Part shown: positions 23,856 to 35,000 of the stretch, one piece after another | Layout of the letters: each line of letters starts with the position of its first letter | How positions within the stretch are numbered: position 1 is the stretch's first letter | Assembly (NCBI GenBank): GCA_003991915.1 | Contig: RQTK01000494.1 | Coordinates: 57,398 to 121,397 of the forward strand | Reading direction: 5' to 3' | DNA length: 64,000 nucleotides | Source: Elysia chlorotica | Taxonomy: Eukaryota > Mollusca > Gastropoda > Plakobranchidae | Position numbers and translations under genes: made by a program | The notes under the pieces: model-generated | The model's database searches: none | What the model saw: only the letters and a program-made list of their open reading frames with translations | What the model was told of the DNA's origin: nothing

Positions 23856-23936
23856 CAAACCAGTTGGTCTTTGAGCAACCAATCATAGCATGTGGCCTCC
23901 ACGGGAAATATGCCAAGCTGTCGATAGCTGAGACAC
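23856..23936 (-). CDS. Upstream 81-nt exon of the giant gene
   Basis: Flanked by an acceptor CTCCTCACAG and a donor GTAAGG on the minus strand. In the phase demanded by the next exon it reads without stops and contains AYFPWRPHAMIGCSK and TNWF, then joins to VGGSDHGYSHH. This Trp/Pro/Cys-containing piece is unlike the disordered body and may be part of a folded N-terminal domain. The exon starts in phase 1, so at least one more 5' exon exists. It could lie in or beyond the sequence gap. Confidence 0.75.
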
Positions 23937-24019
23937 CTGTGAGGAGAAAACAGCAACAAAAAGTCTAAAATCTGGTGGTTTTATTGTTGCTATTGTCTTT
24001 GTTTTTGTTTTGGTCAAAC

Positions 24020-24025
24020 GATGAA

Positions 24026-24077
<52 letters not shown>

Positions 24078-24448
24078 NNNNNNNNNNNNNNNNNNNNNNN
24101 NNNNNNNNNNNNNNNNNNNNNNNNNNNNNNNNNNNNNNNNNNNNNNNNNNNNNNNNNNNNNNNNNNNNNNNNNNNNNNNNNNNNNNNNNNNNNNNNNNNN
24201 NNNNNNNNNNNNNNNNNNNNNNNNNNNNNNNNNNNNNNNNNNNNNNNNNNNNNNNNNNNNNNNNNNNNNNNNNNNNNNNNNNNNNNNNNNNNNNNNNNNN
24301 NNNNNNNNNNNNNNNNNNNNNNNNNNNNNNNNNNNNNNNNNNNNNNNNNNNNNNNNNNNNNNNNNNNNNNNNNNNNNNNNNNNNNNNNNNNNNNNNNNNN
24401 NNNNNNNNNNNNNNNNNNNNNNNNNNNNNNNNNNNNNNNNNNNNNNAT

Positions 24449-24543
<95 letters not shown>

Positions 24544-24545
24544 CC
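24020..24545. repeat. Trinucleotide arrays around an assembly gap
   Basis: (GAT)n at 24021-24077, unknown bases at 24078-24446, and (AAT)n at 24447-24540. The motifs on the two sides differ, so the gap hides at least one motif change. Poly-Asp, poly-Asn and poly-Ile frames here are artefacts. Confidence 0.95.
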
Positions 24546-24921
24546 ATAATGATAGCTTATTATGCGTTTTATTTACATAAGTTACTCCCATAATAAAAAA
24601 ATTAACAATACATGTATTTCATTCTGCTCATGACTAAATCTAAATCCAGATCTGATTCAAGTAGACCTATCTCAAGCTTACTGTTAGGACAAGCATAGCC
24701 TACCAGCTATCAAACTTCTTAGCTTCTATTAAATGTCCTTTTTCTCTCAGCACCTCTAGAGAGAAGTGTTTTTAGCTACGAAAATGCCTTCCTTTCGATG
24801 GTGGCGCTGAGGAAATGACGCGACCGTAGTGTGATTTCCGTCGCACCAAACAACATTAAACGATAGGATTATTTCTATTTTCTTTATAAAAATAGGCATA
24901 CTAAATTCAGCTCACACCTAA

Positions 24922-25025
24922 GGTAGAATGCACAAACAAGACGTAGCTTACGTCTCGTCGCAACAATATAAGAATAAGAAGACTTACGACGATACGTAAG
25001 CTACGCCATGTTTGTGCATTCTACC
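24922..25025. repeat. Foldback element, 39-bp arms
   Basis: The left arm at 24922-24960 and the reverse complement of the right arm at 24987-25025 match at about 36 of 39 positions. They start GGTAGAATGCACAAAC and contain GTAGCTTACGT. The loop is only 26 bp. No target duplication is evident. Confidence 0.85.
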
Positions 25026-25512
25026 CAATTTCCAAGAATAGAAGGAAAAGTCACGGAGTTGAATGGAGTAAAAGGATTTTGCATACGGTAACAAGAATAA
25101 CAATGATTACATGGATAAAGGGTAAATAAAGTTGAAGGAAAGAAATCGGGTAAAATACCAAAGTTGCCATAATTTTTTTTGTGAAAGAATCGCGGCATCT
25201 TTCCGTACCATCATTGAACGCAGCTACAACTAAAACAACGTTCATAATAAAATTATTAGATCTAAGGCTTAGTTTTGTATAAACTTTTCTAAAGCTTTTC
25301 ACGAAAAAGGGAATAATTGTGTAAATCTTTGATCTGGATCCGTATCTTTATTATTGACACAAGGAATGCATTTGTAAAATATATAGATCTTTTATCAACA
25401 TGTCAATGGCGCTTTCGCCCCTATCGGCGGACGGATCAGGGGTATTATACTCTAGATCTATAATTAGATATCTTTTCAATAAACAACATTATTTCACAAC
25501 CAGACAGAGTTC

Positions 25513-25611
25513 ATAAGAACAACATCACGGTAGCTTGCGACTCGTTATAAGCCTTATTCGCAGTATTCTAAGACGAGTCGTAAGCTTAAAACAATGTTGT
25601 ACTTGTAGGCC
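25513..25611. repeat. Foldback element, related copy
   Basis: Imperfect arms share AGCTTGCGACTCG and its partner CGAGTCGTAAGCT, with ACAACAT and ATGTTGTACTTGTAGGCC outward. The words match the foldback at 26525-26636. Confidence 0.6.
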
Positions 25612-25928
25612 CACTTATGACCCTCGCGACAATCAACAAGATAAAGAGTTTAGTGCTATGCACGGCTAAATATCCGACTGTTTCTCTTTGCTTTTCTTTA
25701 TGCCTTAGTTTACATGTCTTTGTTTTCTATTTTCTGTCGTTATTGCCTTCCTTTATTTAGGCCTGCTTGTATGTTACAATTCCGCCTTTGTTTACTTTTA
25801 TTTCTACATTTATGTTTACCTGTATTTGCCACAATTTTTTTAATGTATACATATTTATATATATGTTTTTCAACACATTTATTTATTACACACACTTTTC
25901 TGCCACGTTTCTTTTCACCCTGTCCAAT

Positions 25929-26048
25929 GACAACCCATCAAAGTCAAACCGTAGGTTGAGCAAGGTTTCCGACGTGTCTTTGGGCGTTGACAACCCGTCA
26001 AAGACAAGCCGCAGGTTGAGCAAGGTTTCCGACATGTCTTTGGGCAAT
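25929..26048 (+). repeat. Two 60-bp tandem coding repeats
   Basis: Units 25929-25988 and 25989-26048 differ at a few sites and encode DNPSK-x-x-RRLSKVSD-x-SLG twice. They duplicate a basophilic kinase site near the N-terminus of the CFAP119-like protein. Confidence 0.8.
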
Positions 26049-29000
26049 TCAAATTCCGGCACGCCGCGAGGAGGTACAGAACGGTTGAGGTAGGCCTATT
26101 TGATGATTAATTTCTGTAAAAAAAAATCACCTGGACCTAAAACGAAGAAGGAAGAGTGAGAGTGGAGTGAACATAGAATACAGAATACAGAATAAGCCTA
26201 CAGAAAATCTATATCGACCGACAGGGAATTATTTTCCATTGCCACAAACGTAATCTAACACGTGTAGCCATGTAATATAATCAATATTTATCTGTAAATA
26301 ATGATTAAAAAATATTTAGAAAAAAAAGTAGAAAAAGAGGATATACTATTTTTAAGATAGGAAGGATGGGAATGGGCCAGGGATGGGTGAAGAAATGGCG
26401 GGAAATAAAGAATGATCAGACCAAAACGAAAAGAATGGAGAATGCGAATGGATAATGAATAACGCGGCCAAACTAATATTGCAGGCTGTGTTTTTCCCTC
26501 TGAACAAACCATAGGCAGTAACCTTGGGCCGTAAGTAGCCTACAACATCGCGGGAGCTTACAACTCGTAAGAATATTATGTATAAAGAAGGCTTACGAAG
26601 AGTCGTAAGCTCTCGCGACATTGTACTTACGGCCCATTTATTTTTTAATGTTTTAAATTCTTTAAAAAATCATTTCAATGGTTGCGTTGACATTTTTTAA
26701 AAGTGACATCAACTAGGCCTATAAACTGTTCGTGTTACTATAAATTTGTGTGGCGACCAGAAGGGAATCAGACACAAGTCATGTAGAACTGCAAAATTTA
26801 ACTGATCCGATATTCAAATGTATGATAAAGGACACCCAATGAATTTTCATAGATTAGAAAAATCAACTGTCTCGTACCTTCCTAATAAAATCTAGGGTGT
26901 ATTAGCAATTTGAGCCTGAAAAGCCCAGAAGGCTTAACATTATTGGTTATTTTCAGTTTTAGCGTCCCGTCACCGCGCGGTGGATCTGAGAATGTGGCGT
27001 CGCTTATCAAAGACTCCAAGTCGAACGATGTTTTCAGGATTTTTACTCACAAGCCAAAACTGAAAGACTTTGTCCGCGCCGAGCAACCCATGGAGCGCTT
27101 TTTTGTAAGTCACTGACTAAGTGGCTACTTGGGCGAACAAAATTACATGCATTCCTTTTGGATTTTGAAAAATTTTCTGCTACCTGTCACTGCAGCTTAC
27201 TTGATCTCACGCAATAGATTACATGTATTTCGTTACAACGTATCTTCATTTTATCTCTTTCTCTGCGCCTTTTATTTTCTCCTAAAAAAAACAAAAACAA
27301 AACAAAAACGAACACTTTATAGTATAATTTTATATTGCTAATTTGATTTGTTTGGAGTGGAAACCATGGAGTTCGTAGTTTGTTTGCTCAGCAGCTAAGT
27401 GCAAAATAAAAAAAAAGTTTGAAAAAAAAATTGAGTATGCATATTAATCGAAGTATAATGATAAAAATGTGGACCTCCACTCCAACACCATGAACGGTAG
27501 ATTATCAAGGGAACGGGCTGTTCGGGTTATGTTTAGAATATAGAATAGATTCGCTATTTCACCAAAACTTAGAATATAGAATAGATTCGCTATTTCAGCA
27601 CTTGATTCTCCTACATCGTCACCTCCGAGTCCAATGCTTTAAATCAATCTCACCTATGTTGTTGTTCCATGTTTCATGTCAACTTTGAGTTTGCTCATAA
27701 AATGATAATAAGTATATATATATGTTTAGTTCAATTTCCATCACCATTCTTGCCATGTTGTAGGAAGAGAATTGAACTGTTGCAAACAAGCATGCTTTTT
27801 TTTTATTGCATGACTATAGACCTTGTGGGTATTGTCCAATAAGTCACAACATAGAAGATCTACATGTTATCCGAAATATTAGTAAGATTCAAAATATCAA
27901 CAACGCATGGTGTTAATTTCAAAGGAAACAATCCTGATACTGGATCAATTTACGTTATTTTCTTGATAAAGGTACTGGCCACGTCCATGATTTTTTAGCT
28001 TCTCCGTATGTAATGTGAGTAATGCCTTGGTTTTAAACCTTCATTATTGGCAGTTTGGCACAATTCCAGTATGCTGAAGGGTAATAAACCTTTACACAAT
28101 AAGCTGTTCTACATTATAGTGGCTTCTTTTGCAAGAGTTGTAATTCGATCCCTATTTTGAGCGGTACGGAACTCTTCTAGTTCGGAAATGATAAATCGGT
28201 TATAGGCTCAAGAAGCTTGCAGTTGCTAAGAAACACAACGCAAAATCTGTTCTTTCTCACCACAGTTTCGATTCAGATCTAAATTAATCGGCTAGTTCGC
28301 ACCCTGTCTTCAATGTGCCTCACACCAGGAAGCATAAGATAAAAACAAAAGAACCTAAAGGATTGAAAACAAGATTGTGCAATTTCCGTAGTTAAACATG
28401 ATACTTACAGAAGGACAACCAAAAACGCCCCATCCTGTGGAGGAATACCCACGCATATATCAGGTTATATTTAATCTTTAAATGATATATTTAAAATCGA
28501 GTAGATCCTAAATCTAACATCTAGATCCTTGACCTCTAAAACTCTACCCAGTAGAATGTTAACACTTTAGTCAATAAAGTCAAACTCTAGATTAGATCTG
28601 TGCCGTAGAGGCATATGATTTTTTTTTTTTTTTAAACAGGTCTTACATTGCGAACGAGAAGTAGATCTAGACCTAGATCTTTTGTGTACCCAGTCATTCA
28701 TGTAGGCTTGGCTTTTAAATTTTTCAACATAGCATGTCTCATGAAATATGACCCATGCAAAGATTATTGAATGTTGGCCTATATATATACTTCTGCACAT
28801 ATCAATCTGTATATCGACGGTTTATATTCCATGGTAAAAGGCTCAAGTGTAAGTTTGTGTGATAGTTTTTTTTAAGAGAGTTGCAGGATAGATAGACCAA
28901 GACCCATACAGGATGGCTTCATTTTATCCTGAGATAACCTCTCTTGCACATTGTGTAAATATTTTCTATTTGCTGTAAAAAGTCTTTGAACCATGTATTA

Positions 29001-32000
29001 TTCTTCAATATCCTGTACTGGCCTGACTAAAAGGAAGTCTCTAAATCTATATAGATTCTGAAGAGTATCTTTTTACAGGAATTTTGACAATATTTAAACA
29101 GTCAACCTAATGGGTTTTATTATCAATATAGAACTGTTTTCACATTTCATTTTGAAACAAATGAAAGTACACATAAAAAAATAAATTTCTGTTACAATCA
29201 AACATTAAATAAAATCCTTGAATTACACGCTGATATCACTCGATATTATCAATTAAGTCAGACACGATTTATAACTCATATTTATTTTCCCAAAAAGTAT
29301 CATAAAAAACCTTGCGTTCATCATTTTAAAAAAAGTTGCAACATTACAGAAAATAAGTGCATGCTGCATACAAATAGAAGTCTATTAACACTATAAAATA
29401 CATTATAAATCTTTATTAATAAGGCCTATTCAATATCTAGTATTTAAGCCTTTGTTCAGATCTATCCTCTGACAGATAGTTCTTTTCCCCAAAAAATAAT
29501 TATTTTTTAATCATAAGGAAGCTTTTAGTCTCTAGATGTACAGATAGCTGTGACATTTGAGCAGTAAGTTTAAATTTTAAACAGATGTCCCATCAGCACT
29601 GATTTAGGATATTAACCTTTTCAAGACGCAGCACTAGAAATACTCGCGTTGAACAGCACTAGACATTCTAGTGTCAACTGAACTTGCCATCGGAGACGCG
29701 GCGCAGTGCTGTCTAGGATCAGGTTTCACCATTTTTACCCTCAGAAATGAGAGTATTCAATTGGAAGGGATCTTGTAATATGTTACTATAACTATCATTC
29801 TTTTTTTTAGTTACCATGTCACAGGGGACTTGTTGGCTTTATATATGGGGAGGGGAAAAAAGAGGGCTAGCGCCAACGTCTTGAAAAGGTTAAGCTATAG
29901 CAGTATGCTTACTCTAAACATCAAAACTGTGAGACAACTGACTTTTCATAGTATAAAGGAAAATGTAAAATCAAATGCTATTGCTAGGCCTACTGTTGTA
30001 GGACTTTCAAGTACCATAACTATTGATATGTCCATTTCTATTTAGCCTGTAGATACAAAATTAGGATGGACAGAACTAAATAACATCGGGCAATTTTACT
30101 TACACCATCGTCTCATTTTCTTTCTCTTTTCAGCCTAAACGGCACAAGGCTAAAGTTATTGTCTGGTAAGTTTGTTTTTTCTATAAAAAAAACTTTTTTT
30201 GTATTATTTTGTCATCTGTGGGACTTACAAAATCATTGTAATTTTCAGATTTCACTCTCCTGTAATTGAGATCCTCACATGATGGGATTAACCATGCCTG
30301 TTTTACACTGTTGTCGTACCTATGAAGCAATTTGAATTTCTTAAGATTCACAGCTTTATAAATTATAAAATGGTTCTTTTTAACTATTTGCATCCCTGTT
30401 CCTTATAGACTTACTTTAGCTTTGGATTGAAACTGCCAATTATGATAAGTTGTGCAATAATGGAGTGAAAATAACATAAATACAATTGTTAGGATATAAT
30501 AGCTGTGAACCATAATTATGTATTGCGTTTTTTTGGGGGGAGAAAAAACACATTTCTGTAATTTAAAGAAAAAAGACGAGACATGATCATTTGCTTCAAA
30601 ATACTCATCATAACATGATGCAGGATTTACATTGAAACATGGTCTGATTACATAGAGGAAATTACAATTTCGACATTTTATATTAAAGAGGAACTAGAAA
30701 ATGTCATTTTAAAATTCTATAACTCATATAAAATGTTACATGGTTTTCATATTGTCTTTTGCAGGGCTGACTTAACAGTTGATGCTGTTGACAGACTGAA
30801 TGAGTCTTTGAATGCAGACCATGTTAAACAGTAAGATCAACAAGTTTTACTTTGTTTATCAAACATAACTCCAAATTGATAGATGGCATTGAGCATATAA
30901 AGTTGCTATACACGTTATCTAAAAGTCTATTGACTCTTTATTCAAAATGTCGTAGTAAATAAATACAGTGCCCGATTTAGGTTGCAGGGGACCCTGGGGA
31001 CCAGCTTAGATGAGGGGCCTCTCACTCCCTTATGATTGTCCCAGCATTATTAATATTACCATTCATTTAAAAGAAAGGGGGATTGTTTTTGGTGGGGACC
31101 TGCCTTAAACCCGGCACTGAATAAATAATTTTATTTATTTGATAAACACCTGTAACAAACAATAATATATGTTACAGTCCAACCCAAAAACTAGTTATTC
31201 TGACTGATGTTCAAATAACTTATTCCTGTTTTGGTTTGGCAATGGAATTACTTGGGAATATATCTAAATGCTACAATGGGAGAAAAAACTGCAGAAAGAG
31301 AGTGAACAATTCTTACTCTGAGACCTTTGTAATTTTTTTAGGAGCATTCACTGTTTATTTGAAAAGGGGAGGATAAACATAACAAAGATATTTTACTGCA
31401 AGGTAGTGGGATAGTTGACCTTAAAAGAGAGATAGAGTTGGCAAGATCTTAATGCAGATCTGCGCACGTGCTTATAAATGAAGTGTTTCTGTCTGCATCT
31501 TGATCTGATTCAACACTCGGAGGTAAATAATGGAGAGGAGTATGACTTTCCGTGTTGAAATCTCTTAAACAATAAACATATATATATATATTGCAGAGTG
31601 CTTGCAGATATCTTTGAACTTGACAACTACAAAGATAACTTAAGGACAGGAATCAAAATGGATTTATTCTACTATACCCTTCAGTTTGCAAGAGAACAAC
31701 AATTTTCCTCTGAAAAAATTTCAGCTTTTTTCTCCATCATGAAGAGAATCTTTGAAGTATGCATTGGTAAGTTGTGCCACATGGAGATAAAGCTGATTCT
31801 GATAAGGTCAATCTTTTGTGCTTACTCTTTTCTGTACACTCAATCAAAAATTCTTGAAGATGATGAAAACAATACATTTTGCTGTAAAATATGTTTAAGA
31901 ATAAATCCATGAAAACATTTTTTTCAAATTAAGTTAGACCAAGTCACAATATGCCTTTGAGGCAAGAATGGTTTTTAAATATTCAATACCTTTTAAGACC

Positions 32001-35000
32001 AAAAAGCTTACAAGTTCTGCTATGAAAATATATTTGAAAGAAAAATCTTATAATGGAAGTTATGTACAAAGTCACTTTGTTTTGATGTTTTAATCTTCGA
32101 ATGATGCAGTATCCTTATGGTTCTTACTTTACTACTGGTTTATTTGTTTGTATCTACAGAAACCCCATATGGAAACCTGGACCACACCTTCCAATACTTC
32201 AAAGACTTACTCTTATGTCACTCTGTTAATGTAAGTGAAACACTCATTAACATTCAGGGGTATTTGGTAGATTTACTCTTATGTCATTCTGTAAATAGAA
32301 ATGGATAGTTTAAATAAGTTCTATGAGTGTTTCAAACACTTATTGTTATGCCATTCTACCAATGTTAGCTGAAAAAAAAAACAGATTTGTAACTGGTACA
32401 GGTGTTGCAACTATTCTTGTAACTCTGTTGCCATGGAATGGTCGAATCATGTACCCATAAGCTGAGAAAAACCAATGTTTTGTAGTCAGAACTACTAGTT
32501 TTTATACTCCAGAAAGACTTCAAGTTCTTTTTAATTTTTAAGATAAATCATCATGACATTTATACATTTTTGGGGGGGGGGAAACAAAGAATGGCTGATA
32601 CTTTTGTAGAACTTGGTATTTGATTGGAAGGAACAAACAAAAATGTCATCACCGTGCAAGTGATATTTTTGCTGCGAAGGTGAAAATAAGATCTATCTAA
32701 CTGAACTTTCAGATTAAAAATGCACTAATATGTTTTTGATGTATCTTTTTTAGAAACTTGTGTCCAATTTGAAGCAAAATTTAGAAAATAAAACCGTTTT
32801 TATTGATAATCTCAAAGTATTGAAAATAACTTTTGCCAAACTTGTAGCATAGTGACGATATACATTTCATAAAAGGGAGTTGGGGATTTGGGGGGTGGAA
32901 TACTTAAATCCATAGCAATCTTTACTTGGACATACTTAGACCATCTTAGCAGGATCATACTTTGATTTGGCCATTTTTTAGGTCCCTTTTTTAACTCAGG
33001 AAGCACCAATATTTAAATTTGTGATTGGCTTCTAAAATGTTTGAGTCCAGTTCGAGCAAGAATATAGTAATACAAGAGAAATGAGGGAGTTTTGTTAGTA
33101 AAAGGCTACACAAGTTGTTTTCTATAATTGGAAAGACAATAAGGGATCATTATAGGCATCTTTGCTTTGATTCTAAATCTGCATTTGCTTTACATATAAA
33201 TTGTTACATGCTTTAAGCTCCATTGTTTTGGATTGTGCAAATTTTTTAAACTGATAATATTTGCTGATATCCTGAAAGCTAATTAGCCGCAATTGTTTTA
33301 AGTCAAAGAAACAAGTAGGCTACCCTGCAACTGTGAAATTCACACCCTTACCATTCCAATATTTGTATCTGTTCAAGGATATGAGGAAACATTTTTTTAT
33401 TACATATCTTTCTATTCTGAAAATATTTGAATCAGCCAAAATTTCCTTTGATTCCTGTAAGTTACTCATCTTTAAAATCCCTTTCACACAAATTAAGCAT
33501 CTCAGGGTTTATTCAATGCAATGCTGGATGTTCTATACTATCATTTCAACCCTACAGAAACACCTAGCATTTATTAAAATATTTTGTTTATTTTTTCACT
33601 ACTGAACTAGGGTATGAAAAATATTTTAATAAAACATTAAAGGACTAATAATTAATGTACATGTACTTTTAATTACCCTGTGGCACCTTTTAGGCCAGAA
33701 AAGAAATACAATTTTCTATTAACTTTTTCAAATTTAATAATGTATAAATGAGCACAGCATAAAAATCCCTTTCCTCTCCAACAGAGACCACCATATAGCA
33801 TTGAGCTGTTTAACCCACACGAAGTGAGAAAAATTACAGAGTATGCCATCAACACTTTCTTCAGACACTTTAAGATGTACAAGTATGCTTTTACACCAAA
33901 GGTAAGATTGATGATTTAGTATTTTTATATTTTCACTCTTAGAAATAGTATGAGAGGCAGTTGTTGTTAGTTTGTATTATCTTTTTTGTTCGTTCCTGTG
34001 ACATGTTTGGATTCATTTGGGGAAATCAATAATCGACTCATCCTCTTATCATCGTATTAACAAGTCATCTTATCATCTTGTTATTTACGTCAACATAGTA
34101 AATGCCTATAAGAGTTTGATGATATGATATCAAGAATTTTTGGTGTGTGTGACAATGTAATAAAATGTGTGTGATAGAGAGAAGCTTCCATGTATATTGG
34201 TCTTATAGTGATTTATATGTAAAGGTAATCCACCTACGAGGGGTGTTCATTATGTCCTTAGCTTGACCTTGAAGCAGTTGTACTAGAGTAAAGAAATTTT
34301 GTGGGTAGCAAGATCATCTATGTTGAACACGGGATGCAAAATTTGGGGAAAATCGGAATTTTTTTTCTGCACCTTTTAGCGCATCAAGTAAAACAACCCC
34401 TAGGAAGTTGTCATTTGTTGTTTACAAATTGTCTGCCATGGAGGCCGTTGAATATCGCTCTGTCATCAAATTCCTTCACTTAAAAGGACAAACCCCCACG
34501 GAAATTCATCAACAGATGGTAGAAGTTTATGCTGAAAAGTGCCCTAACTACAGTACGGTGACTCATTGGGTGAGAAAGTTCAAATCTGGCTTTTTGTCAG
34601 TGATGGATGAACCTCGCGAAGGCCGGCCAACATCTGTTGTGACTGAGAAAAACGTGTCCACTGTGGAGGGACTAGTAAAGCAGGACAGGCGAATAACAGT
34701 CAAACAGTTAGCAAGTGAAACCAGGATCAGCGTAGGTTCAGTTGTAAAGATTCTTCATGATCACCTCAATCTGAACAAGGTCTCAGCTCGATGGGTACCA
34801 AGGTTATTGACCGCTGATCAGAAGAAAGAGAGGGCTGATTGTTACAAACATCTTCTTCGGTTAGAAGCAAATGACGACTTGTTCTTTCAGAAAATTGTAA
34901 CCATGGATGAGACTTGGATCTATCAATTCGATCCAGAGCCGAAAAACGCGTCTATGCAATGGAAAAGACCTTTATCGCCCCCACCAAAGAAAGCAAAGGT

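Larger units (their letters stand above)
27105..30133 (+). other. Intron 2 of the CFAP119-like gene
   Basis: A 3-kb intron with A/T-rich unique sequence, a 36-bp tandem pair at 27533-27598, AGATCT-rich sequence near 28500-28690 and a piggyBac-type MITE at 29612-29893. No exon seen. Confidence 0.6.

Noticed and set aside
23975-24593. Open frames across the unknown bases
   Set aside because: They join repeat translation through a gap and have no support.
33673-33882. A minus-strand coding frame, repeated near 36141-36443
   Set aside because: It is the antisense of exon A of the CFAP119-like gene and is seen twice only because that exon is duplicated.
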